A stretch of DNA of 64,000 nt from Neocallimastix lanati (nom. inval.) (taxonomy: Eukaryota; Neocallimastigomycota; Neocallimastigomycetes; Neocallimastigales; Neocallimastigaceae), in contig JACVTC010000071.1 in the NCBI GenBank assembly GCA_016946835.1, positions 62,001 through 126,000 of the forward strand, in the 5' to 3' direction. The notes under the pieces are model-generated. The model was not told the origin of the DNA. It saw nothing but the letters and a program-made list of their open reading frames with translations, and ran no database searches. The position numbers and the translations under genes are program-made. Below are positions 63,512 to 64,000 of this stretch, piece by piece. Positions within the stretch are counted from its first letter, which is position 1, and the number at the start of each line of letters is the position of its first letter.

Positions 63512-64000
63512 TTGGGAAAGAAGTAAAAATCTTAATATTAGCTTTATTAGTAGAAGATTGTTTACAAGGAGTTACTGGATAAGAAGAATGAATTACAAGA
63601 CAATTAGAGTTGCAATGATTTGAGTTAAAGAGGAGTTTCATATTGGCAAAGTCAAGAGATGGATTATGAGTCTTTAACCAATCGAATCCAAGAATACAAT
63701 TACAAGAAGGTAAATTAGTAACATAAAAGGAAGTAATACAACGGTGGTTAGAGTATTTGAGAGTAACTGGAATTGTTTGCAGAGAAAGAGTTTGAATACC
63801 ACCAATACCACGGATTTTGTGAGTATTATCAATGGAAGTAGTAGGAATATTGTTATTTTTAACAAAGGTTTCATCAATAAGATTATAACATGAACCAGAA
63901 TCTACTAATATATCTACTGGGATAGAAGAGCTATTGAATCCAAGAGTAAAATTGAAAAGACTTTGAGAAGATTCGGAGTTATTGACTTGATTAAGAGTAG
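63512..64000 (-). pseudogene. Gypsy-2 protease region (partial)
   Basis: The minus-strand frame carries the aspartic protease motif LVDSGSCYNLIDET (near 63900-63870), then GIGGIQTLSLQTIPVTLKYS and NCILGFDWLKTHNPSLDF, a typical retropepsin C-terminal half. It runs in frame to the gypsy-3 insertion site, beyond which RT continues at 56908. The N-terminal part and gag lie outside the window. Confidence 0.9.

Larger units (their letters stand above)
53337..64000 (-). mobile_element. Gypsy-2: chromovirus-type element split by gypsy-3 (right end outside window)
   Basis: The 3' LTR is 53337-53734. Chromodomain, integrase, RNase H and RT lie at 54000-56908, and protease/gag sequence resumes at 63512-64000. 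Gypsy-3 (56909-63511) interrupts it between protease and RT. Several stops and a frameshift make it defective: TAG at 54060-54062, a frameshift near 54400, and a stop next to 55504. Its 5' LTR is not in the window. Confidence 0.92.

Overview
The window is an extremely AT-rich stretch of nuclear DNA from an intron-rich eukaryote. The best guess is a flagellated (zoosporic) fungus, most like the anaerobic rumen fungi (Neocallimastigomycota). The reasons are the extreme A+T content, long homopolymer tracts, many short GT..AG introns, an axonemal gene (CFAP91) beside fungal-type housekeeping genes, and a mix of Ty1/copia elements and Ty3/gypsy elements (two of them chromoviruses). This placement is inferred from sequence character only.

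Positions 1-26,114 are the genic half. A simple-sequence array and a short repeat motif (1-440) precede a LisH + Gln-rich + WD40 corepressor-like gene (+, 2573-9224, 11 exons). A relatively GC-rich, stem-loop-rich island (about 9795-10190) lies between it and the convergent dynactin p62/DCTN4 gene (-, 11030-14217, 8 exons). CFAP91 (-, 15385-20288, 14 exons, one intron holding a large hexanucleotide array) and a GSK3/shaggy kinase gene (-, 22486-24336, 6 exons) follow. I rebuilt all four genes exon by exon with consistent reading phase. Other sequence here is A/T-rich spacer.

Positions 26,115-64,000 are a retrotransposon landscape. Copia-1 (26115-32304, -) has 339-bp LTRs that differ at one base, but its pol is broken. 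A decayed copia fragment lies at 33010-33771 (+). Gypsy-1 (35567 to about 49475, -) is an old, damaged element. Its right LTR was split by copia-2 (42127-49053; target duplication GTTAT), and copia-2's own LTR was split by a 382-bp solo LTR. Positions 49476-53336 are LTR fragments, nested and partly inverted. Gypsy-2 (53337 to beyond the window end, -) was split by gypsy-3 (56909-63511, -; target duplication TTGGG). Gypsy-3 has one intact 1442-codon Gag-Pol frame with a C-terminal chromodomain and is the best candidate for a recently active element.

Points that may be new or useful: both copia families carry a primer-binding site complementary to the anticodon arm of tRNA-Lys(CUU), suggesting half-tRNA priming as in Drosophila copia; gypsy-3 LTRs contain a tRNA-like segment with A- and B-box sequences; the two LTRs of gypsy-3 are near identical over about 270 bp and then unrelated; one LTR family has four stem-loops around a TATA box, kept in two diverged copies; and a structured motif is shared by two intergenic sites. 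I found no rRNA, bona fide tRNA gene, CRISPR array or bacterial-type operon.
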